Notes under the pieces: model-generated
Seen by the model: the letters and a program-made list of their open reading frames with translations, nothing else
What the model was told of the DNA's origin: nothing
The model's database searches: none
Program-made: the position numbers and the translations under genes
DNA from: Membranihabitans marinus
GTDB lineage: Bacteria; Bacteroidota; Bacteroidia; Chitinophagales; Saprospiraceae
Length of the DNA: 64,000 nucleotides
Direction: 5' to 3'
NCBI RefSeq assembly: GCF_019802045.1
Contig: NZ_JAHVHU010000004.1
Span: 62,001-126,000 of the forward strand
In this document: one piece after another, positions 62,308 through 64,000 of the stretch
Layout of the letters: every line of letters begins with the position of its first letter
How positions within the stretch are numbered: the first letter of the stretch is position 1

Positions 62308-64000
62308 ATGGATCATTATACTCAAATTCCCCCGATCACCAGCGACCAAGACTATGTTCGTAGTATTGTCACAAAGATATTTGGCGAATTATCGGATTCA
62401 CAATTTGATGCATTATTTCCTTTATTTGACTGGATACAAATCAAAGCCGGGCAACAATTAATCTTCCAAGATGAGGAATCCAATGAGATCTTTTTCCTGG
62501 TCTATGGTCGTTTAACAGCTATCTATGAAAAAACGCTGGGAGATTCCGTTATATTGGGAGATATTCATCCGGGACAGGCAGTAGGTGAAAGTGGGGTGAT
62601 TGCTGAGCAGCCCCGCACAGCGCATGTATTTGCTGCCCGGGATTCCATATTAATCCGACTGTCCAAAGACATGCTATACACACTGGGACATAAATATCCC
62701 AGTCTGATATTGAACTTATCTAAAACTATTATTCGCAGAACACAACAAAATACACGAAGTCGGGATATCCGGCAACCCAAAAGCCTGGTATTTGTAGCCA
62801 ATAACAAATCAGCTTTAACTGCCAAGTTCATGCGTGAATTGTTGGCGCAACTTAATCAGTATGGCCAGATTCGTTTTTTTGACCAGAAGACCATACTGCA
62901 AAATATGGGTATCGCCACCGATAAGCGTTCGAGTATAAAAGCGGGTAATACCATGAACATCCGCATGCAAAAGATTTTGGATGAAGTGGAAAGCTCGTCG
63001 GATTTTGTAGTTTACTTTGCGACAGAAGACGAACATTTCTGGATGAACAAAGTCATCGCTCAGGCTGATGTCTTTTATATATTAAAAGAATTCTCTGAGC
63101 CAGAAGAATTGACTACGACAGAAATTACGCTGTTTAGCGATCACCTGAAATATAAATTAACAAAGAAGAATTTAATCCTCTTACACCCGGATGGGAACAA
63201 ACTTCCTCATAATACAGCCCGGTTTTTAAAGAATCGGAATTTGGAACTACACCACCACATTCGGATGGATCGGACCAGTGATATTGCACGGCTTGGACGC
63301 TTTATCACGGGAAACGCTATTGGGATAGCATTTGCCGGCGGCGGGGCAAAGGGTCTTGCCCATGTTGGGATAATGCTCAGCTTGCGGGAAAAAGGAATCC
63401 CGATTGACTTCTTTTCTGGAACCAGTATTGGAACTTTTGTCACCGCATTTGGTGCCCTGGACATTCCTAGTAGCTCATTGTTGGATAAATGTAGGAAACT
63501 GGCAGAAAAAGCTCCGACCAAACGGAAGAATATGAATCTGGCCCCTTTGATTTCTTTGATTAAAGGCAAGCATATTGATCAGTTTATTGATGAAGCTTAT
63601 GCTGGTTTTAATGTGGAAGATGCTTGGATCAATAGTGCGTATGTAGCCTGTGATCTCACCCAAAAAAAGAAGGTCACTATTCGTTCTGGCCCGATGAATG
63701 AAGCCATCAGAGCAAGCATATCACTACCGGGAATTTTTCCACCGGCAGTCCGTGGTAATTCACTTTACGTGGATGGCGGACTTTTGGAAAATCTACCCAT
63801 AGAATCACTTTTGGATTTTCCCCTGGGAAAAGCTATTGCCGTGACACTGCATTCCACCAAAAAATATCACCTGGGCTACGATGTAGTACCCGGACCCTGG
63901 GAATATTTAAAGGATCGATTGCTTGGCAAAAGGAGTCTAAAAGTGCCTACCATAACAACCATTATAATGGAGTCCATGGTTTTGGCCAGTTATACAAAAT
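62308..64000 (+). CDS. cNMP-binding NTE-type patatin phospholipase (3' partial)
   Basis: The frame runs from ATG 62308 to the window end (564 codons, no stop). Residues about 20-150 are a cyclic-nucleotide-binding domain whose phosphate cassette reads VGESGVIAEQPRTAHVF (Glu94, Arg103). Residues about 155-325 match the pre-catalytic region of neuropathy target esterase, and RFITGNAIGIAFAGGGAKG (331-349) is nearly the NTE sequence RxLTGNAIALVLGGGGARG. The patatin site has GGGAKG (344-349, oxyanion), GTSIGT (nucleophile Ser373) and VDGG (Asp489). NTE-like enzymes hydrolyse lysophospholipids at membranes. The last part of the patatin domain is outside the window. Confidence 0.9.
   Translation, partial: MDHYTQIPPITSDQDYVRSIVTKIFGELSDSQFDALFPLFDWIQIKAGQQLIFQDEESNEIFFLVYGRLTAIYEKTLGDSVILGDIHPGQAVGESGVIAEQPRTAHVFAARDSILIRLSKDMLYTLGHKYPSLILNLSKTIIRRTQQNTRSRDIRQPKSLVFVANNKSALTAKFMRELLAQLNQYGQIRFFDQKTILQNMGIATDKRSSIKAGNTMNIRMQKILDEVESSSDFVVYFATEDEHFWMNKVIAQADVFYILKEFSEPEELTTTEITLFSDHLKYKLTKKNLILLHPDGNKLPHNTARFLKNRNLELHHHIRMDRTSDIARLGRFITGNAIGIAFAGGGAKGLAHVGIMLSLREKGIPIDFFSGTSIGTFVTAFGALDIPSSSLLDKCRKLAEKAPTKRKNMNLAPLISLIKGKHIDQFIDEAYAGFNVEDAWINSAYVACDLTQKKKVTIRSGPMNEAIRASISLPGIFPPAVRGNSLYVDGGLLENLPIESLLDFPLGKAIAVTLHSTKKYHLGYDVVPGPWEYLKDRLLGKRSLKVPTITTIIMESMVLASYTK

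Noticed and set aside
57309-64000. Classifying the right-edge operon as a CBASS or Pycsar defence system
   Set aside because: There is a cyclase and a patatin effector, but the cyclase is an ordinary class III enzyme with ATP-type residues, the sensor of the effector is a cNMP-binding domain, and the phosphatase-kinase-STAS trio points to regulated physiology. Defence remains possible but unsupported.

Overview
The window reads as chromosomal DNA of a Bacteroidota bacterium, plausibly a marine or environmental Saprospiria-like lineage (the family-level guess is weak). Support: a SusC/SusD pair, a type IX secretion C-terminal sorting domain, lipoprotein signals, several promoters of the Bacteroidota form (TTTG or TTG, about 19 nt, TAnnTTTG), and general absence of Shine-Dalgarno sequences. 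Genes lie on both strands in short operons. Two tRNA genes (Ser-UGA, Val-UAC) are present. I see no CRISPR array, phage, rRNA or intact insertion sequence.

Layout. 1-10.2 kb: housekeeping genes (DUF1573 lipoprotein, YajC, TrmH-like methylase, CTP synthase, DnaK, TrmD, M20 dipeptidase) around a pair encoding a coiled-coil protein and a membrane-anchored PspA/Vipp1-like protein. 10.2-16 kb: a secreted protein, FtsE, then a four-gene sugar or polyol catabolic cluster (hexulose-phosphate-synthase-like protein, zinc-type dehydrogenase, SDR, TIM-barrel isomerase) behind a nested palindrome. 16-29.3 kb: TrhO, secreted DinB-like protein, HAD phosphatase, MeaB, M23 peptidase, RhlE helicase, a GMC oxidoreductase with its small subunit, deoxynucleoside kinase, YggS, and a T9SS-secreted FG-GAP protein. 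29.5-40.8 kb: tRNA-Ser, SRAP protein, M50 site-2 protease, PurF, then an operon of small membrane protein, MutL, two rhomboids, EEP hydrolase and M28 enzyme, followed by tRNA-Val and an aldo/keto reductase. 41.7-56.3 kb: carbohydrate region, all on the minus strand (GH63/MGH1-like glucosidase, TPR protein, SusD, SusC, RtcB, large esterase-like hydrolase, Tat-exported DapA-like protein).

57.3-64 kb (right edge) is the most striking part: one co-directional operon joining a GNAT-methyltransferase fusion, a six-TM SpoIIE/PP2C phosphatase, a GHKL kinase, a STAS antagonist, a class III nucleotidyl cyclase and a cyclic-nucleotide-binding NTE-type patatin phospholipase (cut by the window end). I infer a partner-switching circuit that sets cyclic-nucleotide synthesis and thereby a membrane phospholipase. 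It resembles the Pseudomonas SiaABCD and Synechocystis IcfG/Slr modules in its upper half, with a different cyclase and an adjacent lipid-cleaving effector.

Intergenic DNA is also informative: three diverged copies of a ~115 nt two-hairpin element (892, 8002, 40901), decayed gene fragments (near 1148, 18816 and 55032), and large inverted repeats before the catabolic cluster and before the signalling operon.
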